A DNA stretch of 64,000 nucleotides from Sinonovacula constricta (Eukaryota; Mollusca; Bivalvia; Cardiida; Solecurtidae), in NCBI GenBank assembly GCA_007844125.1, contig CM017568.1, positions 2,162,547 through 2,226,546 on the forward strand, given 5' to 3'. Below are positions 57,201 through 64,000 of the stretch, piece after piece. How positions within the stretch are numbered: the first letter of the stretch is position 1; the number at the start of each line of letters is the position of its first letter. Made by a program: the position numbers and the translations under genes. The notes beneath the pieces were generated by a model that searched no databases, was not told the DNA's origin, and worked only from the letters and a program-made list of their open reading frames with translations.

Positions 57201-60200
57201 ACAATATGAATAGTCTTTTGACATAGCTGATTGCCTTAAACAACTTTAGTTTCAACCAAATTATTTAGAACTTTATGAATCTTATTTTTGTATAATTAAC
57301 GGGTCGTGAAAGCGGTGAAATGATAAAATGCCCCAAATTTTGAATGCTCATAACTATGAAGTCTTTTGTCCGACTCTTCTAAAACTTTCCAAAATTATGT
57401 ATACATTCTATAAGAACAGAATGGCAAAATATAAACGTGAAAAATTACCTAGAAATACGTTTTCTTTTCTTAGAATTTTTTTTTCAGTCATTTTGTGGGG
57501 GCAAAAGTTCATCTTCACAGCAAAGCTTATATAAAACAACATTTAGCAGAATTATTAAATACACCCTAATGGAGGTAGTATGGAGCTTAAAATTTTGATT
57601 ACCTTAACCGTGTTTGATAAATCTATCACCATAGTTTTCAATGTCAAAAAAGTAGCCCCTCTTTGAAACAGAAAGTACATGTGTTTTCACTTGATTTTTA
57701 AAGTGTGTTTTTATGCATGTTCTAAACACTCACTATGAAAATTAAGTGAGCTTCTACATTGAAAATTGTTTGAACAAACTTATGTTACAATAAAATTGTG
57801 TCTATAAACATATTTCCTGGGCTAAACTGCTCATAACAAAAAATGGTAGTTTTATCAATATTCATCAAATTTCACTTTTTTGTGAAGTAATCTTAATAAA
57901 TTATGATATAATGTGTTATAACATTGGTTTTGATGTATGGCATGAATATTTATATGAAAAAATAATGAACTTTGAAAATTAAAATTTTATGAAATGTGCC
58001 GCTTAAGCGACCCCTTAAGCTGTTTTTCAGTGACAAGTTTACACATATTTCTCCTTTTTAATATGCCATGAAATATGAAATATGACATATATAAGATTTC
58101 AAGGCCAAGTAGGATTTCTTGAGCTTTTGGTGAACAATGTGAATCAGAATGCACGTTCATGATATATGTCTGAGGTCTTCCTCCAACAATAATTACTTTA
58201 TCCATCCATATCCAATTTATACTAACCAGGCCTCTTATTATTATTCCTGCGAGGATGAGGCTTGACTATCCTGTCAAGACTGAAATCCCCTCCTCCAAGC
58301 CTGGCAGTCCCATGGATCAGCAAAAACTAAACCTAAACACTCACGGACCAGTTCTACTAATTCATCCCAATATAGCTTTGGTCTGCCAGGAGCTTGATGT
58401 CCAGTGACCTTCAGTGTAAGGACCTGTGATATCCCCCCGGTACTTAGCTCAACAAGGACCTGTGATATCCCCCCTGTACTTAGCTCAACAAGGTTGAGTC
58501 AATCCAGCCAACTTGTCTGGAGAATGGCCATGATATTACAGATGTTCAGCTGCGAAAGAAGAGATTCAAATGCAACATTTACATGGCTATAATAATCCCA
58601 ATGATACTGAGAAAAACAATGCAAAAATATAAAATATTAGACACAAGCTTACATCTCAGGAAGATTATCATACTCCTTGCCATTATAAAAGTGTTTGAAG
58701 CCGCACGGGCACTTCGTGCTAGAGCATGGAGTGGCCGTTCTATCTCCATCCTTGTATTCTATGCTGCCATCTGCTTGCACTTGTCGCAGTGAGGATCTGT
58801 AAGGAAAATAAAAACAGGATGTTACAAATATTTCAAGAATAATTATCTATAACCAGAGAAGGAAGTGCAGTTGTATCTCCATGCTTGTACTTTGTGCTAC
58901 CATCTGTCACCTGAATTTTTTATTTTTTTATCTAGAAAAAAAAATGTTCACAGAGTAAAAAATCTAAAAAGACTTGGAATAGAAAATAAAAATGTTCATA
59001 AAGCAAAGAATGATTTGATTGTTTATTTGACTATACAGTTAAACTTGTAAAACAAGCAAATTTGTTGAATTTATATCACCCTTCGAAGGCAAATGACATC
59101 AAATAAAAATCAGTTGTGAGAAATTCCTATCCATACCTGTGATATGGTTCTTGACAAATGGAATACTAGAAAGGCATTAAAATTTGCTGACATCAAATTT
59201 TGTACTTGTTTATTTTCCTTCAATGGTTTTAAAGAAAAATGGTTGCAGACAGATTTTTTTTATTTTTCATTAAATAAAGGTCAATAACTCTGAAGAAAAT
59301 TTACTTATCACGTAAAAAAACTTGACGAGCATCATCACAGTATGTTGGTTCATATTTGTTGCAGGTTTCCTGAAATTCTACCAGGTAGTTACAGAAAAAT
59401 GGCTGCAGATGGAATTTTATTTTTTATTTTTCATTAAGTAAAGGTCAATAACTCTGAAGAAAATTTAACGGTCAAAAATAACAAACTTGAAGGACATCAT
59501 CACAGTATATTGGTTCATATTTGTTTCAAGTTTCATGAAATTCTACCAGCCAGTTACCAGGAAATGGCTGCAGGCAGATTTTTTTTTTTTTTTTTTCCAT
59601 ATGACTTTCATTAAAAAAAAACTCAATAACTCTGAAGAAAATTTACTGATCAAAAAGAAAAACATCACGAGCATCATCACAGTATGTTGGTTCATATTTG
59701 TTTCAAGTTATATGAAATTCTATTAGCTAGTTACAGAGAAATGGCAAAAGACAGAAAAGTGTGATTGACCGACAGACGAATGGACAGACGAATGGACAGA
59801 CGGATGGACAGATGGATGGACAGATGGATGGATGGACAGATGGATGAATGCTATTACAATATCCCCCTCCTGATTTCATCAGGAGGTAATGAACATAAGT
59901 CTTAGTGGTATTTCAAAACAATCTACATAAAGCATAAATCTACATAAATAACTAAATTGAATCCTAAAACGATATCTGAACATTCATTAAGTGTATTCGA
60001 ATCATAAGCTAATTTGAATACAAAATTTAGTAGCTTTTTACATGAAAGAAATAGATAAAGATAAATATGTTACAAAAGCAAAAATGTAAAAATGTTTGAA
60101 ATTTGTAAGATACATACGTAAGACCTCTTAAGTGGCAATCCAACACTCTACTGGCTATGCCACCAAGTCTTGTTACATGCTAGTTTGTTGTTGTTTTATT

Positions 60201-62805
60201 ATTCAATGAGGCAGACACAATGTTAGCATTCAATTCTTAATATAACATATGTTTTAATTTTGAAGGTTTACAACAGGTGCTCATCAGTTTAGTTGGAATT
60301 AAGTCAGGTCCAATAAATGGTCAATCGCTATTTTAAACTGTTTTCTTTTTAATTGTTTTGTTTGTATGTTTAGCTGGTTTATTGTACCACCAACACTATT
60401 TTAATTACCACATTTAGTCAGTTATAAGGCTATTTGCTTATAAGACAACCCCTTTACTTCACCTGGGAAATTGCCATTTTCTGCTTTGACCCTCTTATTA
60501 GAGGAGTCGAAACAATGAACAGGAGCATCTACCAGTCATGCTGTCTACAAAAAAGGGTTAATTGGTAAACAGTGACTCGTAAGTTTCACATTTTGCAGGA
60601 TATATCTAGCAGGTATTAACCACTCAGGTGCAAGAACATCCTGTAGCATGTGGCGGCATTGTTGTCGAAGTGATATCGCTCGTGACCATAAGGGTGTTAA
60701 TGATGTGGTTTAATAAGCAGCTGCCAATTACATTTCTACATGATATTATTGATTAAGTGCATATACACAAGGACAGATCACTGTTCTGAACGAGGTTTAG
60801 GTACACGTTAAAGCTAATGATCCCCTGTAGGTGATGCAGGATGTTCCCTCAATCTTGCAGGGTTGGGAGAGCCGCGAGAACTACTCTACTGCGAGGACAG
60901 ACTTCAAAGGCCAATTAAGGTAAATTATTGGCAGAGGATATGACATGTTGGGTCATTGCATAACCTCTTACAAGTTTCTGTGGTATATTTCGCCCAATAA
61001 CAATGTGAAAACTTTTTGGCAGGTCACTAGACCCCTCCTTTGAGACGAGACCCACACTTTGAACATAAAATTTTGAGGAAAACCCCCAATACAGTGCTGC
61101 ATTGGCTGTTTATAGAATGCCATAAAAATCTTGACACAGGGCCAACCAGTCATGGTACTGCCCTTATATGTGCTTGAACATTAGCAAGGGGGCTACACTA
61201 GTACCTTAAAGGCTTTGGTAGGTTGCAGGCAAGGATTGGCTACCCTTACCTGGAGCTGACGCTCCACCAATTGCACTATCTAGTTTGGTAGAAATTGTTT
61301 TGTACAAATTGTATTGTTTTTCTGAAGATAATGTTGCTTCACACAACGACAGTTTAATCAGAGCAAAGAATAGTTAGATTATCAGCTCTCTTTGATATGA
61401 AAAAAATGGTCTGTAGGTAAAATAGTCGTAAGTATAAAAAAAAAATACATATTACCCAGAACAAAAAGCGCAGGTTTTGGGATGGCTACGCTGCATGTCT
61501 GGCTCCAGGCAGTCCTGTTCTGCATTGTATGTACACACAGCACCTAGATGGGGAAACAGAGATGATGGTTATATATAGATATATCACATACTATAATAAA
61601 ATTACCTATGTATTTAATTCTCTATGTCTTCACAAATAATAGTATGTTACTAACTTTATTAAAATTGCTCAAGTTATGCAAATATTTCTCTCTCTAAATT
61701 TTTACAAACATTTCATATGTTTTACAATTAAATTATTAATCAGTATATATAAAGTTTTTATAATAAATTTTTGGTTTGTCTGTTAAATTCAATCTGCTCC
61801 AACAACAAGAGTAACTTAACCCACTGACTCATGCATATGCCATATTACGCTATATGTTGATAAAGTAGGTTACTCCATTTTACATTTTTCATGCTGTTTG
61901 ATCAGAAATTACACTATTTTGCTGCCAGATCCCTCATAATACCACATGTTACCTATCTTCTTAGTAACATACTTAGTGTGTGTTTCATCATAAATCTTAA
62001 AATCAATTGGAAAACTATGTAAAATTTTGGTTTTATGATCACCTCTAAGTGCGTTTCAACCCATCAAAATGGAAATGTGAAAACTTCTCATCAGAAAAAC
62101 AATCCAGTGGGTTTTGTCTATCACAAAACAACCGTTCTCATCTTATTAAATGCTGATTGAATGGATGCTAAAAGTAACACGCCATATTATTGATTGCTGT
62201 GATTTCACTCTTAAGAATGCACAAAAAGCTCTCTTAAGATTTAGGAGCAACTTTGCTTCATGAGATTATAAACAAATTTAGAAGAGTAAGAATCTAACCA
62301 TCAAGAACATTCCTTTATTTTTTGTTGTATTATTGTGAAAGATCACAGCAATACAATTTAGGCCATTATAGTGATGTCAAGCTATTATTGAAGGATGAAG
62401 AACCCAAAGAAACATCTGGGTAGATCAACTGGTGCACCTTAGATCAGCTGAGAAACCACCCCAGAGGGAAGTTATAACCTCGACTATGACTTGAACCTAT
62501 GCCCTGATGGGATAAAGTGTCAGAGAGCTCAGCAACTATACCCACTAAGCTATGGGCATCGATGATCTTTACTTTAATTGGAACTTTGCACCTACCATTG
62601 GCAGGGAAGGAGTACAGTTTAGTGGGGTCAAGTTCCTTGTGAATGCTGACAGCAAGGTTATAGAGAGTACCCCCATGTTGGAACTGTTCTGGTGATAGGT
62701 GATACTCAACAAGGGCTTCACACTGCAGGCACCGATACAACAGCTTTTCGGACACTGCTCTCTGGGTCCGCTCTATTACCTCATCAGTGTGGACGCCAAC
62801 AATGC
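37621..62805 (-). CDS. VCPIP1: VCPIP1 / VCIP135 deubiquitinase, C-terminal 845 codons (partial)
   Basis: Fourteen minus-strand exons with agreeing phases encode the part of VCPIP1 that follows the OTU catalytic domain. The protein binds p97/VCP and p47, removes ubiquitin in p97-driven Golgi/ER reassembly, and in vertebrates also acts on SPRTN in DNA-protein crosslink repair. Evidence against remembered orthologue sequence: [12 protein letters not shown] with YSFP; Cys pairs C25/C28, C94/C97 and C128/C130 (likely zinc ligands, inferred); [23 protein letters not shown] with [21 protein letters not shown]; a ubiquitin-like/UBX-like segment [10 protein letters not shown]...[23 protein letters not shown] with [23 protein letters not shown]; and an acidic, Ser-rich tail. 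Residues are numbered from the first complete codon here. The catalytic Cys/His, start codon and promoter lie beyond base 64000. Exons are given separately as w1-w14 in transcript order. Confidence 0.93.
38350..38575 (-). mobile_element. SINE family A, minus orientation (VCPIP1 intron w13-w14)
   Basis: The minus strand reads head 'aaagtcgccaacttaaaacttctcagcc', then 'ccagctaacctgtgatgcgctggtggttctacccagacatatgtctgaggtcttctccc' and 'atatgaccataattgtatctgcgtgatgtaac'. Almost complete. Confidence 0.85.
38654..38799 (-). CDS. VCPIP1: VCPIP1 exon w13
   Basis: Acceptor ttctcag|AAGGCA, donor GAAGAG|GTGTGT. It encodes [18 protein letters not shown] and a helical [19 protein letters not shown] segment comparable to the human coil near the C-terminus. 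Phases: 1 in, 0 out. Confidence 0.9.
39172..40575. repeat. VCPIP1: 36-bp satellite, about 39 units (VCPIP1 intron w12-w13)
   Basis: Unit: cactagaacattgcatcggt followed by agaataacacacacat. Two main variants alternate irregularly: cattgcatcggta and cattgctacagca. The period is a multiple of 3, so the minus strand shows long [16 protein letters not shown] open frames that are not coding. Confidence 0.97.
40903..41064 (-). CDS. VCPIP1: VCPIP1 exon w12
   Basis: Acceptor atgcag|GTGCTG, donor ATCAAG|GTAAAT (phase 1 in and out). It encodes [18 protein letters not shown] and a His/Arg/Ser-rich linker ending PDTMQTDDQ. The junction with w11 restores FSG-AGHSM, matching the orthologue's QGKGHSL. Confidence 0.88.
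41065..42008. other. VCPIP1: VCPIP1 intron sequence without recognised content
   Basis: AT-rich intron between exon w12 and the 33-bp satellite; just before the array is a G-rich stretch at about 41850-41990. Confidence 0.5.
42009..44181. repeat. VCPIP1: 33-bp satellite, about 66 units (VCPIP1 intron w11-w12)
   Basis: Unit: ccttccatgtatgacatgta plus tgtgtgtaataaa. Variation is confined to three sites (gac/gtc/ggc; gtgtgt/gtgtat; ttcc/tttc). One unit near 44125-44150 is shortened. The period is a multiple of 3 and all units lack stops in several frames, which explains long open frames on both strands. Nearly every unit contains AATAAA preceded by TGTA words and followed, in the next unit, by TG-rich sequence; see findings. 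Confidence 0.98.
44358..44553 (-). CDS. VCPIP1: VCPIP1 exon w11
   Basis: The acceptor is aactag|ATTTTC and the donor TTCTCTG|GTGAGG; phase 0 in, 1 out. It encodes [20 protein letters not shown] and then [11 protein letters not shown], closely matching the orthologue's DRLELCVDAAGHFPIGPDVE, and a [13 protein letters not shown] linker. Confidence 0.93.
44800..44875 (-). mobile_element. tRNA-like element (SINE head or tRNA pseudogene)
   Basis: The minus strand folds partly: a D-arm-like 'gtactggtagtgcac', an anticodon-like hairpin cttga-cttgtag-tcaag with TGT at the anticodon position, and a T-arm-like 'ccagggtttgactcctgg'. The T loop has an extra base and no convincing acceptor stem was found. 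Confidence 0.45.
45168..48492. repeat. VCPIP1: 37-bp satellite, about 90 units (VCPIP1 intron w10-w11)
   Basis: Unit: gaatggaaaacaaggggact plus ccactggtgggtgtatt. Common variants: ggact/ggaat, actggtgggtg/actagtgagtg, gaaaac/gagaac/gattac. Longer blocks of several units recur within the array. All frames of the minus strand are open across units, giving spurious Pro/Ser/Phe-rich open frames. Confidence 0.98.
48610..48740 (-). mobile_element. SINE family A, head and partial body, minus orientation
   Basis: The minus strand reads 'ggtgtccaaggtgtagtggtagagtcgcagtcctgttacttagcc', B-box-like 'ggttcgagtcccgatcagggcaaaggactttatgagggaaggtctttcagcttacctgcgggg'. The 3' half is missing. Confidence 0.75.
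49043..49294. mobile_element. MITE with TIRs and TA target duplication (VCPIP1 intron w10-w11)
   Basis: Inverted ends ccgtattttctcacgtataag (left) and its counterpart cttataagtgagaaagtatgg (right), flanked by TA at 49041-49042 and 49295-49296. It is 252 bp with no coding capacity. Internal sequence matches, in reverse complement, 60900-61084. Confidence 0.85.
49449..49639 (-). CDS. VCPIP1: VCPIP1 exon w10
   Basis: The acceptor is aataaag|GTGGAG and the donor GGCAAG|GTAGGT; phase 1 in, 0 out. It encodes [20 protein letters not shown], then [20 protein letters not shown] and [13 protein letters not shown]. This is one of the best-conserved blocks of the family. Confidence 0.96.
49640..50614. 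other. VCPIP1: VCPIP1 intron w9-w10, with a tRNA-like fragment
   Basis: AT-rich intron. At 49990-50060 the + strand reads 'ctgtggctgctgtaatggcttctcactcagttggcctgggtttgaatcccac', a worn tRNA-like/SINE-head fragment. Nothing else was recognised. Confidence 0.45.
50615..50758 (-). CDS. VCPIP1: VCPIP1 exon w9
   Basis: Acceptor taacag|GTCTAG, donor CCACATA|GTAAGT; phase 1 in and out. It encodes [20 protein letters not shown] and a Ser/Glu-rich linker ([20 protein letters not shown]). Not conserved in sequence, but frame and phases fit only this way. Confidence 0.82.
50759..51889. other. VCPIP1: VCPIP1 intron w8-w9, AT-rich
   Basis: No repeat or coding segment was recognised. Confidence 0.5.
51890..52109 (-). 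CDS. VCPIP1: VCPIP1 exon w8: ubiquitin-like/UBX-like region
   Basis: The acceptor is tctcag|GCAATG and the donor CTTCCAG|GTTGGG; phase 0 in, 1 out. It encodes [20 protein letters not shown], then [12 protein letters not shown] and [14 protein letters not shown]. These match the orthologue's FNIPPYLQCIRYGFPPKEL and HGDRITIEI blocks, the UBX-like domain proposed to contact p97. The donor is weak, but the next exon's phase confirms it. Confidence 0.93.
52141..52652. mobile_element. Second, diverged copy of the pogo-like element (VCPIP1 intron w7-w8)
   Basis: The left end 'gtcaaagtcacattatagacaggtggtctcttaatgcaacat' matches the left end of the 13580 element ('gacaggtggtctcttaatgcagcat'). The right end 'ttcgctggtttaggggcagttgcatggtcaggtctgac' matches its right end. 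About 500 bp, without the transposase remnant. Confidence 0.7.
53278..53436 (-). CDS. VCPIP1: VCPIP1 exon w7
   Basis: Acceptor cccacag|ACCAGA, donor CAACAG|GTATTT; phase 0 both sides, 53 codons. A Ser/Gln-rich linker ([16 protein letters not shown]) is followed by [12 protein letters not shown], the first strand of the ubiquitin-like domain that continues in w8. Confidence 0.92.
53437..53918. other. VCPIP1: VCPIP1 intron w6-w7
   Basis: AT-rich intron; nothing recognised. Confidence 0.5.
53919..54026 (-). CDS. VCPIP1: VCPIP1 exon w6: charged linker
   Basis: Acceptor ttttag|AAGAAA, donor ATGGAT|GTAAGT; phase 0 both sides, 36 codons. It encodes [17 protein letters not shown] and [17 protein letters not shown], matching the orthologue's LHKEELNMSKTERTIQQNI region. 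Confidence 0.9.
54122..54202. repeat. (AT)n microsatellite, about 40 repeats
   Basis: Uninterrupted AT dinucleotides, ~95 bp upstream (transcript sense) of the exon w6 acceptor. Confidence 0.98.
54203..55669. other. VCPIP1: VCPIP1 intron w5-w6, AT-rich
   Basis: No repeat family or exon was recognised apart from the AT tract at its start. Confidence 0.5.
55670..55845 (-). CDS. VCPIP1: VCPIP1 exon w5
   Basis: Acceptor ttccag|GAGAGT, donor CCCAAA|GTACTG; phase 1 in, 0 out. It encodes [20 protein letters not shown] at its start and SKIILTGPK at its end, both highly conserved; the middle ([16 protein letters not shown]) is variable. Confidence 0.95.
55895..56080 (-). mobile_element. SINE family A, minus orientation, just upstream of exon w5 acceptor
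   Basis: The minus strand reads 'gtgccatagtggtagtgtacccgactgctctgactgcatagcc', then 'ccagctgacctgcggtgggcc' and 'tggggtcttcctccactaaagtagctggatgtccct'. It ends ~50 bp before exon w5. Confidence 0.8.
56285..56515 (+). mobile_element. SINE family A, plus orientation, intact-looking
   Basis: Complete layout: head 'gcgcaccagaggccgagcggttaaagtcgccgactcagaac', B-box region 'ggcttcaagaccc', body 'ccagcttatgtatggtggttctacccagacataagtctggggtcttcttctgc', 'ggatcgccaatattactatattgg', poly-T/A tail. It forms an inverted pair with 55895-56080. Confidence 0.85.
56734..56867 (-). CDS. VCPIP1: VCPIP1 exon w4
   Basis: The acceptor is tttcccag|CATTCC and the donor TTCCCTG|GTGAGG; phase 2 in, 1 out. It encodes [19 protein letters not shown], then [18 protein letters not shown] and HFPG, matching the orthologue's PITLEWGG...WFQYESDSSLNSNVY. 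Its acceptor and first 15 bases are part of the 35-bp tandem repeat upstream. Confidence 0.96.
56853..57062. repeat. VCPIP1: 35-bp minisatellite covering the exon w4 acceptor, 6 units
   Basis: Units start at 56853, 56888, 56923, 56958, 56993 and 57028. The first four are identical; the fifth and sixth have diverged. The unit on the minus strand contains ATATTTCCCAG|CATTCCCATCAG, that is the real 3' splice site plus the first exon bases. Confidence 0.95.
57063..58134. other. VCPIP1: VCPIP1 intron w3-w4, AT-rich
   Basis: No recognisable element between the minisatellite and the SINE fragment at 58135. Confidence 0.5.
58135..58205 (-). mobile_element. SINE family A, body fragment, minus orientation
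   Basis: 'gataaagtaattattgttggaggaagacctcagacatata' on the minus strand corresponds to the middle of the SINE body only. Confidence 0.5.
58206..58652. other. VCPIP1: VCPIP1 intron, with a 38-bp direct duplication
   Basis: aaggacctgtgatatccccc plus a following 'ggtacttagctcaac' block is present twice at about 58418-58493. Nothing else was recognised. Confidence 0.6.
58653..58796 (-). CDS. VCPIP1: VCPIP1 exon w3
   Basis: The acceptor is cttacag|ATCCTC and the donor CTGAGAT|GTAAGC; phase 2 in and out. It encodes [19 protein letters not shown], then [20 protein letters not shown], almost identical to the orthologue's [21 protein letters not shown]128 and C130 are likely zinc ligands. Confidence 0.97.
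58797..59232. other. VCPIP1: VCPIP1 intron w2-w3, 3' part
   Basis: AT-rich; a stretch near 58865-58900 (tgtatctccatgcttgtactttgtgct) resembles the nearby exon w3 sequence at 58739-58766, which suggests a small duplicated exon fragment without coding value. Confidence 0.45.
59233..59845. repeat. ~165-bp tandem repeat (three units) ending in a GACAGATGGATG microsatellite
   Basis: The units begin at about 59233, 59393 and 59560 and each contains 'tcaataactctgaagaaaattta', 'catcatcacagtatgttggttcatatttgtt' and 'tgaaattctacca'. The block ends in 'gaccgacagacgaatggacagacgg...' simple repeats (59765-59845), the usual end of this bivalve-type repeat. Confidence 0.85.
59846..60344. other. VCPIP1: VCPIP1 intron with a tRNA-like fragment
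   Basis: Near 60115-60170 'taagacctcttaagtggcaatccaacactctactggctatgccacc' is a worn tRNA-like head on the minus strand. The rest is unremarkable. Confidence 0.4.
60345..61290 (+). repeat. Interspersed repeat family B interrupted by a longer relative of the 49043 MITE
   Basis: Family B sequence occurs at about 60345-60420 ('tttgtatgtttagctggtttattgtaccaccaacac') and resumes at about 61085-61290 ('cttgacacagggccaaccagtc', 'cttgaacattagcaagggggcta'). The ~660 bp between them starts 'ttataaggctatttgcttataagac' and ends with 'gacttcaaaggccaattaaggtaaatta...ttttgaggaaaaccccc', which matches the 49043 MITE in reverse complement. Its termini have decayed. Confidence 0.65.
61456..61543 (-). CDS. VCPIP1: VCPIP1 exon w2
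   Basis: Acceptor atctag|GTGCTG, donor TTCTGG|GTAATA; phase 1 in, 2 out. 28 codons: [18 protein letters not shown] plus [10 protein letters not shown]. The C94-x-x-C97 pair matches the orthologue's CNWC and is probably zinc-binding. Confidence 0.93.
61544..62369. other. VCPIP1: VCPIP1 intron w1-w2, AT-rich
   Basis: No element was recognised before the SINE at 62370. Confidence 0.5.
62370..62570 (-). mobile_element. SINE family A, minus orientation, abutting exon w1 donor
   Basis: The minus strand reads 'gatgcccatagcttagtgggtatagttgctgagctctctgac', B-box-like 'ggttcaagtcatag', 'ggtttctcagctgatctaaggtgcaccagttgatctacccagatgtttctttggg'. The head begins ~25 bases after the 5' splice site of exon w1. 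Confidence 0.8.
62596..62805 (-). CDS. VCPIP1: VCPIP1 exon w1 (most upstream exon in window)
   Basis: The acceptor is catcag|GCATTG and the donor GCCAATG|GTAGGT; phase 1 in and out. It encodes [20 protein letters not shown], then [19 protein letters not shown] and [12 protein letters not shown]. It corresponds to the orthologue segment starting TGVIGVQPEEV, which directly follows the OTU domain. The preceding exon must end with one base of a Gly codon and lies beyond 64000, or is unrecognised in 62806-64000. Confidence 0.95.
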
Positions 62806-63034
62806 CTGATGACAGGAACAAAAAGTGTTATTTTATGCTGCACAGTGAAATATCAGGATTAATCAGTGAAATTAAAAAATGGTTTGTAAGTGTAATGGTC
62901 ACACTTATTAAGCTGTAACTGCTTAACCACCCATGTGCTGACCATTCAGTGACAATCCATTCTACATGGGGAAAAAACAACATATTCTATTGTTTAACCA
63001 TGTTTAAAAATAAATTGACCTTTTCAGCCGGAAG

Positions 63035-63285
63035 CTTTTTTTTGTTACATCATGCCGACACAAAAATTATCATATTGGTAACTTACAGCTAATTATTGGT
63101 GAAGGAAGACCCAAGGCTAATGTCTGGGTAGAACCACTGGCACACTGCAGGTTAGGGGGAAATCAACTAGAAGCTGGAAATCAGCTACAAGACATTCCCA
63201 CATTGGGTTTTGCCCTGAATTAAACCCCCAGCAGCAGGGGGCTGAGTATTCAGACGAGATATCCTATAGTGGTTGTCAAGGTGAT
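63035..63285 (-). mobile_element. SINE family A, minus orientation (VCPIP1 intron upstream of w1)
   Basis: Body in reverse: 'gcagtgtgccagtggttctacccagacattagccttgggtcttccttcacc' and 'gttaccaatatgataatttttgtgtcggcatgatgtaac'. A segment around 63165-63195 (aagctggaaatcagctac) looks locally duplicated. Confidence 0.8.
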
Positions 63286-63711
63286 GTTATCATTTTGCAC
63301 CATAGACAATTACCATGCCAGAACCACCAACAAACAATGGGTCATGATCACCATAACATCTTTTTACATGAAAGTTATTGTCTTTACATGGTAAAAAATT
63401 TAATTACTTTAAGTGATGAAATAAATTCATCATTTGGCGTTTTATTTCATCATTTATCTTGTCTTTAAAGATGTACAAAATTTTTGCAAAATGAAGGGTT
63501 TTTATAAGGTATATTTTTCAAAACCAGGTAAAAAAAGTATAATTAAAAATGTCTTTTTCCTACTTACCATCAGTATAGGAAGCACCTGTTGCAGTAGGAT
63601 TAGATATCAAAGAAGAAAACAATCATTCTGATTAAAGTGTTCATAGACCCTCCGATTGTAATGAGGAAAATTTTGCAACAAGAAGGAATCATGTCGAAAC
63701 CTACAATAAGG
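63286..63711. other. VCPIP1: VCPIP1 intron sequence
   Basis: No VCPIP1-like codons were found. A donor-like ctactta/cc at about 63560-63568 (minus strand) has no convincing coding sequence behind it. Confidence 0.45.
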
Positions 63712-63950
63712 AGCCTTGTTGTTGTTATTTTGTGCTATATCACATGAACACAATTATGGTAATTTTGCCGATGTCCACCTAATTATTGGTTGAGGATGAC
63801 CTGATATGTGTCTGCATAAAACCAAAGTAGGTTAGCTGGATAACTTGCCCACGTGAAAGTTCTAGCCTCCACTGACACTCAAACACACGCAGCAAAGGGG
63901 TTGATGAGTTACAAGTCTGGGACAAAACCCTAACCAAACCTTGATGTGGT
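63712..63950 (-). mobile_element. SINE family A, minus orientation, at the right edge
   Basis: Reverse-strand body: 'ttatccagctaacctactttggttttatgcagacacatatcaggtcatcctcaacc', 'ggtggacatcggcaaaattaccataattgtgttcatgtgata', with the decayed head 'acttgtaactcatcaacccctttgctgcgtgtgtttgag'. Confidence 0.75.
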
Positions 63951-64000
63951 CTAATTTTCTGTCATCTATTGCATTTCTTTTCATAAAATTTCAGCTACCT

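Noticed and set aside
63560..63610. Additional upstream VCPIP1 exon next to a donor-like sequence on the minus strand
   Set aside because: The bases before the possible donor (…GCTTCCTATACTGATG|GTAAG) do not encode anything resembling the orthologue region before exon w1, and one frame meets stops quickly.

Overview
The window is AT-rich eukaryotic DNA from an invertebrate, most likely a bivalve or other mollusc. The evidence is large introns with GT-AG junctions, many tRNA-derived SINE copies, repeats of the 'ataactc...gacagacgg' style common in bivalve genomes, and two genes whose proteins align well with animal orthologues. Base 1 lies at or very near a left chromosome end: the first ~120 bases are degenerate C-rich telomere-like repeats (CCCTAA/CCCCTA variants), followed by a 2.7-kb satellite of 43-bp units.

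Layout. 1-2945: telomere-like repeats and a 43-bp satellite with a ~996-bp higher-order period. 2946-9180: gene-free subtelomere with SINEs, a degenerate ~25-bp tandem array and a three-copy dispersed repeat. 9262-21922 (+): a calumenin gene (CALU) with a probable 5' UTR exon, seven coding positions, and two alternative versions of exon 6. Its third coding intron carries a pogo/Tigger-like transposon into which a second TIR element has inserted. 21923-37620: 15.7 kb between two convergent genes, holding UTR candidates, SINEs, bivalve-type repeats and a 15-bp array. 37621-62805 (-): the C-terminal 845 codons of VCPIP1 (VCIP135, a p97/p47-associated deubiquitinase) in 14 exons; the OTU catalytic part lies beyond base 64000. 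Three consecutive VCPIP1 introns hold unrelated satellites of 37, 33 and 36 bp (about 90, 66 and 39 units). A 35-bp minisatellite has multiplied one of the gene's 3' splice sites.

Both genes act in the secretory pathway: calumenin is a Ca2+-binding ER-lumen protein ending in HDEF, and VCPIP1 works with p97 in Golgi/ER membrane reassembly. I see no operon-like or other functional link beyond their convergent arrangement. The most interesting items are the phase-locked alternative calumenin exons (one of which could also serve as a terminal exon), the 33-bp satellite in which nearly every unit reads as a poly(A) signal on the + strand, the multiplied VCPIP1 splice acceptor, the nested transposons, and the strong sense-strand bias of the SINEs. 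All exon boundaries were derived by eye from reading frame, splice dinucleotides, phase agreement and remembered family sequence; no transcript data were available.
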